Assembly: GCF_042649045.1 (NCBI RefSeq)
Contig: NZ_JBHSEF010000011.1
Span: 62,001 to 126,000 of the forward strand
Source: Chryseomicrobium palamuruense
GTDB taxonomy: Bacteria > Bacillota > Bacilli > Bacillales_A > Planococcaceae
DNA length: 64,000 nucleotides
Reading direction: 5' to 3'
Shown here: positions 35,717 to 43,852 of the stretch, piece by piece
Numbering within the stretch: position 1 is the first letter of the stretch
Layout: every line of letters begins with the position of its first letter
Made by a program: the position numbers and the translations under genes
Notes under the pieces: model-generated
The model's input: only the letters and a program-made list of their open reading frames with translations
What the model was told of the DNA's origin: nothing
Databases searched by the model: none

Positions 35717-37792
35717 ATGTCAGATTATCTAGTCATTGTCGAGTCCCCAGCAAAAGCAAAAACAATTGAGAAGTACTTGGGGAAAAAATATAAAGTAAAA
35801 GCATCTGTTGGTCACGTTATTGACCTACCACGCAGTCAAATGGGTGTGGATGTAGAGAATAACTACCAACCAAAATATATTACGATTCGCGGCAAAGGCC
35901 CCATATTACAAGAACTGAAAACGGCAGCCAAAAAAGCTAAAAAAGTTTATCTCGCGGCTGACCCCGACAGAGAAGGAGAAGCGATTGCCTGGCATTTAGC
36001 AAATGCGCTTTCCATCGATGCGGATTCTGACTGTCGAGTTGTTTTTAATGAGATTACAAAAGAGGCTGTCATCAATTCATTCAAGCATCCACGACCATTA
36101 AACCGAGACCTCGTCGATGCACAACAAGCACGTCGCGTGTTGGATCGCCTCGTTGGGTACAATATCAGTCCTATTCTATGGAAGAAAGTGAAGAAAGGCC
36201 TCTCAGCAGGTCGAGTACAGTCGGTGGCACTACGTCTTATCATTGATCGTGAAAATGAAATTAAAAGTTTTGTACCGGAAGAATACTGGTCGATCGAAGG
36301 GCTCTTTGAAAAAAACAAGAAGCCATTTGATGCGATGTTCTACGGAACTTCTTCTGAGAAGCAAAAGCTTTCATCGAAAGAAGATGTCGATGCCGTCCTG
36401 AAAAATATAAAAGGTAAAAACTTCACAGTAGATAAAGTGATCAAGAAAGAACGCAAGCGGAACCCATCACCTGCATTCACGACATCATCTCTTCAACAAG
36501 AAGCGGCACGTAAATTAAATTTCCGTGCACGAAAGACGATGATGCTCGCACAACAGCTGTATGAAGGGATTGACCTTGGGAAAAAACAAGGGACTGTTGG
36601 TTTGATCACCTACATGCGTACAGATTCCACACGTATTTCAGATACAGCAAAATCTGAAGCAAAAGGTTTGATTGAAGAGAAGTATGGTAGTGATTACTTG
36701 TCAACTGCGGCTCCAGCGAAAACTTCGAAGAAATCACAAGATGCTCACGAAGCCATTCGCCCAACAAGCGCTCTTCGTTCTCCAGATGAAGTGAAAGCCA
36801 TTCTTTCACGAGACCAATTCCGCCTGTACAAGCTTATTTGGGAGCGTTTCATTGCGAGCCAAATGTCTTCTGCAATTTTAGACACCGTAAGTGTAGACCT
36901 TGAAAACCAAGGCGTTATCTTCCGCGCAACAGGTTCTCAAGTGAAATTCCCTGGGTTCATGAAAGTGTATGTAGAAGGATCAGATGATCAAGTGGATGAT
37001 AAAGACAAATTACTTCCGGACCTTGAAGAAGGGGAGAAGGTAAAAGCCACATCCATTGAACCAAAGCAACACTTCACACAGCCACCGCCACGCTTTACTG
37101 AGGCGCGCTTGGTAAAAACACTAGAAGAGCTAGGCATAGGTCGCCCATCCACATATGCGCCGACACTCGATACCATTCAAAAGCGAGGCTATGTAACACT
37201 AGAGAGCAAACGTTTTATTCCCACCGAACTTGGAACAATTGTTCATGAATTGATGGTGGAATTTTTCCCAGATATCATCAACATTGAATTCACGGCACAA
37301 ATGGAAAAAGACCTTGATTTGATTGAAGAGGGTCAAATTGAATGGGTCAATTTGATCGACCAGTTCTACGGAAATTTTGAAAAGCACGTGAAACATGCGG
37401 ATGTAGAAATGGAGAAAATTGAAATCAAAGATGAGCCTACAGGTGAAGATTGTGAAATATGTGGGTCTCCGATGGTGTACAAACTTGGACGTTACGGGAA
37501 GTTTATGGCGTGCAGCAATTTCCCAGAATGCCGTAACACAAAAGCCATTGTAAAAGAAATTGGTGTCGGATGTCCGAAATGTAAAAAAGGACAACTTCTG
37601 GAACGTAAGAGCAAAACGAAACGCATCTTCTATGGCTGTGATCAATTCCCAGAGTGTGATTTTGTATCATGGGATAAACCGATCAACCGTCCATGTCCGA
37701 AGTGTGAAGAATTACTCGTAGAAAAGAAATTGAAAAAAGGAATCCAGATCCAATGTGTTTCCTGTGACTATAAAGAAGAAGTACAAAGTTAG
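35717..37792 (+). CDS. topA: DNA topoisomerase I
   Basis: A type IA topoisomerase that relaxes negative supercoils. The N-terminal Toprim domain (LVIVESPAKAKTIEKYLG, ADPDREGEAIAWHLA) is followed by the catalytic Tyr near residue 299 in TYMRTDSTRI. Three C-terminal four-cysteine zinc ribbons follow (CEIC...C..FPEC, CPKC...C..FPEC, CPKC...CVSC) from about residue 578. Length 691 aa equals B. subtilis TopA. The ATG at 35717 follows GAGGAGGC; the upstream in-frame extension has no family similarity. topA-trmFO-xerC is the conserved order. Confidence 0.96.
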   Translation: MSDYLVIVESPAKAKTIEKYLGKKYKVKASVGHVIDLPRSQMGVDVENNYQPKYITIRGKGPILQELKTAAKKAKKVYLAADPDREGEAIAWHLANALSIDADSDCRVVFNEITKEAVINSFKHPRPLNRDLVDAQQARRVLDRLVGYNISPILWKKVKKGLSAGRVQSVALRLIIDRENEIKSFVPEEYWSIEGLFEKNKKPFDAMFYGTSSEKQKLSSKEDVDAVLKNIKGKNFTVDKVIKKERKRNPSPAFTTSSLQQEAARKLNFRARKTMMLAQQLYEGIDLGKKQGTVGLITYMRTDSTRISDTAKSEAKGLIEEKYGSDYLSTAAPAKTSKKSQDAHEAIRPTSALRSPDEVKAILSRDQFRLYKLIWERFIASQMSSAILDTVSVDLENQGVIFRATGSQVKFPGFMKVYVEGSDDQVDDKDKLLPDLEEGEKVKATSIEPKQHFTQPPPRFTEARLVKTLEELGIGRPSTYAPTLDTIQKRGYVTLESKRFIPTELGTIVHELMVEFFPDIINIEFTAQMEKDLDLIEEGQIEWVNLIDQFYGNFEKHVKHADVEMEKIEIKDEPTGEDCEICGSPMVYKLGRYGKFMACSNFPECRNTKAIVKEIGVGCPKCKKGQLLERKSKTKRIFYGCDQFPECDFVSWDKPINRPCPKCEELLVEKKLKKGIQIQCVSCDYKEEVQS

Positions 37793-37807
37793 AAAGAAGG
37801 CATTGTC

Positions 37808-39118
37808 ATGACGCAAGTAGTAAATGTAATAGGCGCTGGTTTAGCAGGTTCGGAAGCAGCGTGGCAGATTGCCAAACGTGGCATTCAAGTGAAATTGTAT
37901 GAAATGAGACCGGTGAAGCAAACACCGGCTCACCACACAGATAAATTTGCAGAGTTGGTTTGTTCCAATTCACTTCGTGCGAATACAATCACAAACGCGG
38001 TAGGTGTAATCAAAGAAGAGATGCGTATGCTCGATTCGTTGATTATCCATTCCGCAGACAATAGTGCTGTGCCTGCTGGTGGCGCGTTAGCTGTTGACCG
38101 ACATGATTTCGCAGGACGCGTCACGGATACGATCCGCAATCACCCGAATATTGAAATCATTCCGGGTGAGGTGACGGAAATCCCTGAAGGTATCACAATT
38201 ATTGCAACAGGCCCACTTACTTCTCCAGCACTTGCTGAGAAAGTGAAAGAGCTGACAGGTCAAGACTATCTATACTTCTACGATGCAGCTGCACCAATTG
38301 TAGAAAAAGATAGTATCGATATGGAGAAAGTGTATTTAAAATCCCGGTACGATAAAGGAGAAGCCGCCTACCTCAACTGTCCAATGACAGAAGAAGAATT
38401 TGATCGTTTTTACAATGCGCTGATTGAAGCAGAAGTAGTGCCACTTAAGGAATTCGAAAAAGAAATTTACTTTGAAGGATGTATGCCTGTTGAAGTCATG
38501 GCAACACGTGGACGCAAAACACTTCTGTTTGGTCCCATGAAACCGGTTGGTCTTGAGGACCCGAAAACAGGGAAACGGCCATTTGCTGTCGTTCAACTTC
38601 GCCAAGATGATGCGGCAGGAACTCTATATAACATCGTTGGTTTCCAGACTCATTTGAAATGGGGGCCACAAAAAGAAGTGCTGCAACTTATTCCAGGTCT
38701 AGAGAATGTGGAGATTGTACGTTACGGTGTCATGCACCGCAACACCTTCATTAATTCACCGACTGTTTTAGAACCAACGTATCAGTTGAAAGCGAACAAA
38801 CAGATTTTCTTTGCGGGTCAAATGACGGGTGTTGAAGGCTATGTAGAATCCGCTGGTAGCGGCCTACTTGCGGGAATCAATGCAGCACGCCTTGTAAAAG
38901 GAGAGGACCTTGTGGTGTTCCCTAAGGAGACTGCACTCGGTAGCATGGCTCGTTATATTACAGAAGCTGATTCAAAGAACTTCCAACCGATGAACATCAA
39001 TTTCGGTCTTTTCCCGAATCTTCCACAGAAAATTCGTGATAAAAAAGAAAAAGCAGAGAAATTAGCCGATCGAGCACTTACAACAATTCGAAATTTTGTG
39101 ACGACTGAATCGATTTAA
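37808..39118 (+). CDS. trmFO: tRNA U54 methyltransferase TrmFO
   Basis: TrmFO (Gid) makes ribothymidine at U54 of tRNA using methylenetetrahydrofolate and FADH2. FAD-binding motif NVIGAGLAGSEAAWQ begins the protein, with LVCSNSLRAN, VMATRGRKTLLFGPMKPVG and FAGQMTGVEGYVESA further along. The segment CSNSLR and the CPMTEEE region carry conserved cysteines. Length 436 aa is typical. Confidence 0.96.
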   Translation: MTQVVNVIGAGLAGSEAAWQIAKRGIQVKLYEMRPVKQTPAHHTDKFAELVCSNSLRANTITNAVGVIKEEMRMLDSLIIHSADNSAVPAGGALAVDRHDFAGRVTDTIRNHPNIEIIPGEVTEIPEGITIIATGPLTSPALAEKVKELTGQDYLYFYDAAAPIVEKDSIDMEKVYLKSRYDKGEAAYLNCPMTEEEFDRFYNALIEAEVVPLKEFEKEIYFEGCMPVEVMATRGRKTLLFGPMKPVGLEDPKTGKRPFAVVQLRQDDAAGTLYNIVGFQTHLKWGPQKEVLQLIPGLENVEIVRYGVMHRNTFINSPTVLEPTYQLKANKQIFFAGQMTGVEGYVESAGSGLLAGINAARLVKGEDLVVFPKETALGSMARYITEADSKNFQPMNINFGLFPNLPQKIRDKKEKAEKLADRALTTIRNFVTTESI

Positions 39119-39148
39119 TTGCAGGAAGCCCCTATGGATTGATATAAT
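39119..39148 (+). promoter_or_regulatory. Probable promoter for xerC-hslVU
   Basis: TTGCAG (39119-39124), 18-nt spacer, perfect TATAAT (39143-39148) preceded by TGA, an extended -10. The whole promoter is interleaved with the trmFO terminator hairpin. Confidence 0.65.
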
Positions 39149-39161
39149 CTTAGGGGCTTTT
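39126..39161 (+). terminator. Terminator after trmFO, overlapping the xerC promoter
   Basis: Perfect 9-bp stem AAGCCCCTA / TAGGGGCTT (39126-39134 / 39151-39159) with inner GATT/AATC pairing. The T-run is short (TTTT then ACTT). The loop contains TGATATAAT. Confidence 0.75.
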
Positions 39162-39182
39162 ACTTATGGAGGAGAGACATAT

Positions 39183-40073
39183 ATGGGTGAACAGCAACTA
39201 AAGTTATTTCTTGAATTTATTCAGCTTGAAAAAAATTACTCGCCACATACTGTAAAAGAATATGATACAGACTTAACTCACTTTTTAGCTTTTTTAGCAA
39301 ACGAATCCGTCTCTCGTTTTGACGAGGTTGAATATTTGCATGCAAGGTTGTATGCGACACAACTTTACGATGCACAACTTGCGAGAACGACGATATCCCG
39401 GAAGATATCTGCTATTCGTTCTTTTTTTAAATTTCTTTCAAAAGAGCATAATGTAACAACTGAAGCTTTCCAAGCGCTCTACCACCCCAAGCAGCAGAAG
39501 AAATTGCCGAAATTCTTCTACGAAGAAGAACTTGAACAATTGTTTATCGCAGCTGCTGGGCCTACGCCTCTTGATCAGCGAAATATGGCTCTATTGGAAC
39601 TTCTGTACGCAACAGGGATGCGTGTTAGTGAGTTTACTGCACTCCAACTTTCTGCACTCGACTTGCCGTATGGAATTGTTCGGGTGATGGGGAAAGGAAG
39701 AAAAGAGCGCTATATTCCGATGGGGAGCTTTGCAACAGAAGCACTTGAAACTTATTTACAAGATGCACGTCCTCGCTTAATGAAGCACAAGCAGCATCCC
39801 TCTGTTTTTGTGAATCACAGAGGGGATCCACTAACCGATATGGGAGTCCGCCATATTCTGACGGAAGTCGTGAAGAAAAGTACACTAACAAAATCTATTC
39901 ACCCCCACATGATTCGACATACGTTTGCCACACACTTATTAAATCGTGGAGCTGATATGCGAACGGTGCAAGAATTACTGGGACACAGCAGTTTGAATTC
40001 CACACAAATTTATACACATGTCACAAAGGATCATTTAGCATCCGTTTATAAAAATGCGCATCCGCGCGCTTAG
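39183..40073 (+). CDS. xerC: Tyrosine recombinase XerC
   Basis: XerC (CodV) acts with XerD at dif to resolve chromosome dimers. The N-terminal SAM-like core-binding domain (LEFIQLEKNYSPHTVKEY) is followed by the catalytic domain with Arg in LLYATGMRVSEF, Lys in GKGRKERYIP, HMIRHTFATHLL (His-x-x-Arg), LLGHSSLNSTQIYTHV (His and nucleophile Tyr). Length 296 aa. It lies in the conserved topA-trmFO-xerC-hslVU-codY string, so it is the housekeeping copy and not a phage integrase. Confidence 0.95.
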   Translation: MGEQQLKLFLEFIQLEKNYSPHTVKEYDTDLTHFLAFLANESVSRFDEVEYLHARLYATQLYDAQLARTTISRKISAIRSFFKFLSKEHNVTTEAFQALYHPKQQKKLPKFFYEEELEQLFIAAAGPTPLDQRNMALLELLYATGMRVSEFTALQLSALDLPYGIVRVMGKGRKERYIPMGSFATEALETYLQDARPRLMKHKQHPSVFVNHRGDPLTDMGVRHILTEVVKKSTLTKSIHPHMIRHTFATHLLNRGADMRTVQELLGHSSLNSTQIYTHVTKDHLASVYKNAHPRA

Positions 40074-40084
40074 GAGGACTTTCC

Positions 40085-40633
40085 ATGTCAATTCATGCTA
40101 CTACGATATTTGCGATCCAGCATAAAGGACAATGTGCCATGTCTGGCGATGGTCAAGTCACACTTGGCAATCAAGTGGTGATGAAGCATACTGCTAAAAA
40201 AGTGCGCCGCCTCTTTAACAATCAAGTCGTTGCAGGATTTGCAGGCTCCGTAGCGGATGCCTTTACGCTCTTTGAGAAGTTTGAAGCGAAACTCGAAATG
40301 TATAATGGCAACCTGCAACGCGCTGCTGTTGAGCTCGCGAAAGAATGGCGTGGGGATAAGATGCTACGCCAACTAGAAGCCATGCTGCTTGTCATGAACA
40401 AAGACACATTACTATTAGTATCAGGAACGGGCGAGGTGATCGAACCCGATGATGGCATCTTAGCGATTGGTTCTGGTGGGAACTATGCGCTTGCAGCCGG
40501 CCGTGCTTTAAAGAAATATAGTGGGGATGCACTGACAGCCAAAGAGATTGCTCAAGCGGCTCTTGAAACGGCTGCAGATATTTGTGTCTTCACTAACCAT
40601 AATATTGTATTGGAGGCTATCGATCATGGTTAA
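40085..40633 (+). CDS. hslV: ATP-dependent protease peptidase subunit HslV (ClpQ)
   Basis: The proteolytic core of the HslUV complex. It starts MSIHATTIFAIQHKG. As in B. subtilis CodW, a Ser follows the initiator Met, instead of the MTT start of E. coli HslV, so the nucleophile is probably an N-terminal Ser. MSGDGQVTLGNQVVMKHTAKKVRRL, GFAGSVADAFTLFEKFE and AIGSGGNYALAAGRAL are typical. Length 182 aa. The last 8 nt overlap hslU. Confidence 0.95.
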   Translation: MSIHATTIFAIQHKGQCAMSGDGQVTLGNQVVMKHTAKKVRRLFNNQVVAGFAGSVADAFTLFEKFEAKLEMYNGNLQRAAVELAKEWRGDKMLRQLEAMLLVMNKDTLLLVSGTGEVIEPDDGILAIGSGGNYALAAGRALKKYSGDALTAKEIAQAALETAADICVFTNHNIVLEAIDHG

Positions 40634-42002
40634 AGAGACGACCCCAAAACAGACGAAAGCCTACTTGGATCAATACATCATTGGTCAGGAAGAGGCAAAA
40701 AAAGCCATCGCGATTGCGCTTCGTAATCGGTACCGTCGAAAACTTTTATCACAAGAGATGCAACAAGAAATTGTTCCGAAAAATATGTTGATGATTGGGC
40801 CGACTGGTGTCGGGAAAACTGAGATTGCTCGCCGGATTGCAAAATTGACGCGTGCGCCATTTATAAAAGTCGAAGCGACTAAGTTTACAGAAGTAGGTTA
40901 TGTCGGGCGGGATGTTGAGTCGATGGTTCGAGACTTGGTGGAAGCGTCCATACGCCTTGTAAAAGAAGAGAAAATGGAAATGGTTCGACCTCAAGCAGAA
41001 CGATTAGCGGAAGAGCAGTTAATTAAACACTTAGTTCCTTCTCTTAAGAAAAAAACAACACCAACAAATCCGTTCGAAGCGTTGCTCGGCGGTCGACAAG
41101 AACCCGAAGAAGAAGAAGATTCTTCTGTACGCATAAAACGTAGTGAGATTGCTGAAAAGCTACGAGCAGGGGAACTTGAAGAACAAGAAGTAACCATTCA
41201 AGTGACAGAAACGACACCTTCCTTCTTTGACATGATGCCAGGTGCAGACCAAGGACAAGGTGCTCAGATGCAGGACATGCTGTCGAGTCTCATACCGAAA
41301 AAGAAGAAAAAGCGAAAAATGAAAGTCAAAGATGCACGTCGTGCGCTGACAGCAGAGGAAGCAATGAAGCTCTTAGACACCGATGAAGTTAATCAAGCAG
41401 CAATTGAAAAAGCAGAACAAGATGGAATCATTTTTATTGATGAATTTGATAAGATTGCTGCTAAATCAGGCCACGGAGCAGATGTTTCTCGAGAAGGCGT
41501 CCAACGAGACATTCTTCCGATTGTCGAAGGTTCAACAGTAACGACCAAATACGGCGCAGTTCGAACTGATTATATGCTATTTATTGCTGCTGGTGCTTTT
41601 CATATGGCGAAACCATCGGACTTAATTCCAGAACTTCAAGGGCGCTTTCCAATTCGTGTAGAACTTGAGAAGTTATCAAAAGAAGATTTTGTCCGCATCT
41701 TAAAAGAGCCCAATCATTCCTTGATTCAACAATACACAGCGTTACTTGAAACAGAGGGTATTGAAATTGCCTTTACAGATGATGCAATTGAACGTCTCGG
41801 AGAGCTTGCTTTTGAAGTAAATCAGGAAACAGATAATATTGGAGCGCGTAGATTGCACACACTATTGGAGAAGTTGATGGAGGATTTATCGTACGAAGCT
41901 TCGGATATTGCACCTGCACATATCGATATTACGCCTGCATTTGTCGATAGCAAACTGAAAAGTATAGTAAAAAACAAAGATTTGTCACAATTCATCTTAT
42001 AA
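40626..42002 (+). CDS. hslU: ATP-dependent protease ATPase subunit HslU (ClpY)
   Basis: The AAA+ unfoldase that feeds substrates to HslV. Walker A GPTGVGKTEIARR is near residue 58, an I domain spans about 110-240, Walker B IIFIDEFDKIA is near 268, and the sensor/arginine region includes LQGRFPIRVEL and NIGARRLHTLLEKLMED. The C-terminus ends SQFIL, resembling the tail that inserts into HslV. Length 458 aa from ATG 40626, which overlaps hslV by 8 nt; the longer ORF merely extends into hslV. Confidence 0.95.
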   Translation: MVKETTPKQTKAYLDQYIIGQEEAKKAIAIALRNRYRRKLLSQEMQQEIVPKNMLMIGPTGVGKTEIARRIAKLTRAPFIKVEATKFTEVGYVGRDVESMVRDLVEASIRLVKEEKMEMVRPQAERLAEEQLIKHLVPSLKKKTTPTNPFEALLGGRQEPEEEEDSSVRIKRSEIAEKLRAGELEEQEVTIQVTETTPSFFDMMPGADQGQGAQMQDMLSSLIPKKKKKRKMKVKDARRALTAEEAMKLLDTDEVNQAAIEKAEQDGIIFIDEFDKIAAKSGHGADVSREGVQRDILPIVEGSTVTTKYGAVRTDYMLFIAAGAFHMAKPSDLIPELQGRFPIRVELEKLSKEDFVRILKEPNHSLIQQYTALLETEGIEIAFTDDAIERLGELAFEVNQETDNIGARRLHTLLEKLMEDLSYEASDIAPAHIDITPAFVDSKLKSIVKNKDLSQFIL

Positions 42003-42083
42003 TTAATACATTTTAGTATCAAAAACAATTAAAAACCTTTAGAATATTTTATAAATAGAAAAAATTAAAAGTGGAGGTTCACA

Positions 42084-42860
42084 ATGAATCTATTAGACAA
42101 AACACGCAAAATCAATTCGATGTTGCAAGCATCTGCAGGACAACAAGTGAATTTTAAAGAAATGGCTGAATCATTATCAGGAGTAATTGAGTGTAACGTA
42201 TTTATCGTTAGTCGTAAAGGTAAGTTATTAGGGTTTGATATTAATCAACAAATTGATAACGATCGTATCATTCGTATGTTAGAGGATCGTCAGTTCCCAG
42301 AAGTCTATACAAAAAACCTTTTCAAACTAACAGAAACTTCTTCAAACTTGGATGTGGAAAGTGAATTCACTGCATTCCCAGTTGAAAATAAAGATTTATT
42401 CAAAGATGGTCTGACAACAATTGTGCCAATCAATGGTGGTGGAGAACGTTTAGGTACCCTCATCTTAGCGCGCATTAAAGATGCGTTCGGTGATGATGAT
42501 TTAATTCTAGCTGAATACGGCGCTACAGTTGTGGGTATGGAAATCCTACGTGAGAAATCAGAAGAGATTGAACTCGAAGCACGAAGCAAGGCAGTCGTTC
42601 AAATGGCAATCAATTCACTTTCCTATAGTGAGCTAGAAGCAATTGAACATATTTTCGAAGAATTAAACGGAAATGAAGGTTTACTCGTCGCATCGAAAAT
42701 TGCAGATCGTGTGGGAATCACTCGTTCGGTTATCGTCAATGCCTTACGTAAATTAGAATCTGCTGGTGTTATCGAGTCTCGTTCTTTAGGAATGAAAGGA
42801 ACGTACATCAAAGTTCTAAACAATAAGTTCTTAGAAGAACTAGAAAATATGAAGCTTTAA
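42084..42860 (+). CDS. codY: GTP- and branched-chain-amino-acid-sensing regulator CodY
   Basis: The global nutrient regulator of low-GC Gram-positives. An N-terminal GAF domain (about 1-155) binds isoleucine and valine. A C-terminal winged helix (ASKIADRVGITRSVIVNALRKLE, about 203-226) binds DNA, and GTP boosts affinity. Length 258 aa matches B. subtilis (259). The 81-nt AT-rich gap after hslU holds GTGGAGG as its ribosome-binding site. A terminator follows, and the next gene is rpsB, not the flagellar operon found here in B. subtilis. Confidence 0.96.
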   Translation: MNLLDKTRKINSMLQASAGQQVNFKEMAESLSGVIECNVFIVSRKGKLLGFDINQQIDNDRIIRMLEDRQFPEVYTKNLFKLTETSSNLDVESEFTAFPVENKDLFKDGLTTIVPINGGGERLGTLILARIKDAFGDDDLILAEYGATVVGMEILREKSEEIELEARSKAVVQMAINSLSYSELEAIEHIFEELNGNEGLLVASKIADRVGITRSVIVNALRKLESAGVIESRSLGMKGTYIKVLNNKFLEELENMKL

Positions 42861-42867
42861 TTATTTC

Positions 42868-42896
42868 AAGCCGGACGTGAAAACGTTCGGTTTTTA
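42868..42896 (+). terminator. Intrinsic terminator after codY
   Basis: Stem AAGCCGGACGT / ACGTTCGGTTT (G-T pairs) with a GAAA loop followed by a T-run. Confidence 0.88.
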
Positions 42897-42909
42897 CTTT
42901 GTGAAATGC

Positions 42910-42938
42910 TTGCGACTGCTCTGGAAGTATGGTACATT
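42910..42938 (+). promoter_or_regulatory. Probable rpsB promoter
   Basis: TTGCGA (42910-42915), 17-nt spacer, TACATT (42933-42938). Transcription would start near 42945, about 100 nt before the rpsB start codon. Confidence 0.6.
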
Positions 42939-42960
42939 ATAAGACGGTATGATTATACAC

Positions 42961-43017
42961 GCTGTTCTGATGGTTAAGCAGGTGCCCACTGGGTCGTTTA
43001 ATCACAGGAAGAACGGC
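42961..43017 (+). ncRNA. Candidate structured rpsB (S2) leader
   Basis: Three stacked helices can be drawn in the rpsB 5' UTR. The outer one is GCTGTTCT/AGAACGGC (42961-42968 with 43010-43017). The middle one is TGGTTAA/TTAATCA (42971-42977 with 42998-43004). Inside is a short GCCC/GGGT hairpin. The structure ends 29 nt before the start codon. By analogy with rpsB autoregulation in other bacteria it may bind S2, but that is inference. Confidence 0.5.
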
Positions 43018-43046
43018 GGAAGTTTAAACCAATAGGAGGAAATATC

Positions 43047-43769
43047 ATGTCAGTAATTTCTATGAAGCAACTACTTGAGGCTGGTGTACATTTCGGTCAC
43101 CAAACTCGCCGCTGGAACCCAAAAATGAAGAAATATATCTTCGTTGAGCGTAACGGCATCTACATCATCGATCTTCAAAAAACGGTGAAAAAATTAGAAG
43201 AGGCATATTCTTATATGCGTCAAGTTGGCGAAGAAGGCGGTAAAGTCTTATTCGTTGGTACAAAAAAACAAGCTCAAGAAGCAATCAAAGAAGAAGCTGA
43301 ACGTTCAGGTAACTACTACATCAACCAACGTTGGTTAGGTGGAACACTTACTAACTTCGGTACAATTCAAAAACGTGTTGCTCGTATGAAGCAAATTGAA
43401 AAAATGGAAGAAGACGGTACATTTGCTGTACTTCCTAAAAAAGAAGTAGTTCAACTTAAAAAAGAACACGAGCGCTTAGTGAAATTCCTAGGTGGAGTTC
43501 GTGATATGAAATCACTACCGGACGTTATGTTCGTTGTAGACCCGCGCAAAGAGCGTATCGCTGTCGCAGAAGCAATCAAGTTGCACATCCCGATCGTAGG
43601 TATCGTTGATACAAACTGTGATCCAGATGAAATTGACTATGTAATTCCAGCAAACGACGATGCAATCCGTGCTGTAAAACTTCTAACTGGTAAAATGGCA
43701 GATGCTTTACTTGAAGCAAAACAAGGTGAAGAACTTGCTGAATCTACTGAAGAAGTAGCAGCTGAGTAA
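43047..43769 (+). CDS. rpsB: Ribosomal protein uS2
   Basis: Small-subunit ribosomal protein S2. The N-terminus ISMKQLLEAGVHFGHQTRRWNPKMK and the later NQRWLGGTLTNFGTI and PIVGIVDTNCDPDEIDY are family signatures. Length 240 aa. TAGGAGGAAATATC precedes the ATG. It leads the rpsB-tsf-pyrH-frr group, with a terminator before tsf that may let S2 be made in excess of EF-Ts. Confidence 0.97.
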   Translation: MSVISMKQLLEAGVHFGHQTRRWNPKMKKYIFVERNGIYIIDLQKTVKKLEEAYSYMRQVGEEGGKVLFVGTKKQAQEAIKEEAERSGNYYINQRWLGGTLTNFGTIQKRVARMKQIEKMEEDGTFAVLPKKEVVQLKKEHERLVKFLGGVRDMKSLPDVMFVVDPRKERIAVAEAIKLHIPIVGIVDTNCDPDEIDYVIPANDDAIRAVKLLTGKMADALLEAKQGEELAESTEEVAAE

Positions 43770-43783
43770 TTATTAAAACGAAC

Positions 43784-43820
43784 AGGTGATAAGCGGCCCA
43801 TCCACTTATCACCTTTTTTT
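43784..43820 (+). terminator. Intrinsic terminator between rpsB and tsf
   Basis: Perfect 10-bp stem AGGTGATAAG / CTTATCACCT with an 11-nt loop and a T-run. Some read-through is expected if tsf is co-transcribed, as in relatives. Confidence 0.9.
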
Positions 43821-43852
43821 AAGAAAAGTATTCGGTATAGGAGGAATTAATC

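Noticed and set aside
39183..40073. Phage or island integrase
   Set aside because: The tyrosine recombinase is in the conserved trmFO-xerC-hslVU-codY context with normal XerC motifs; no att-like repeats or phage genes are nearby.
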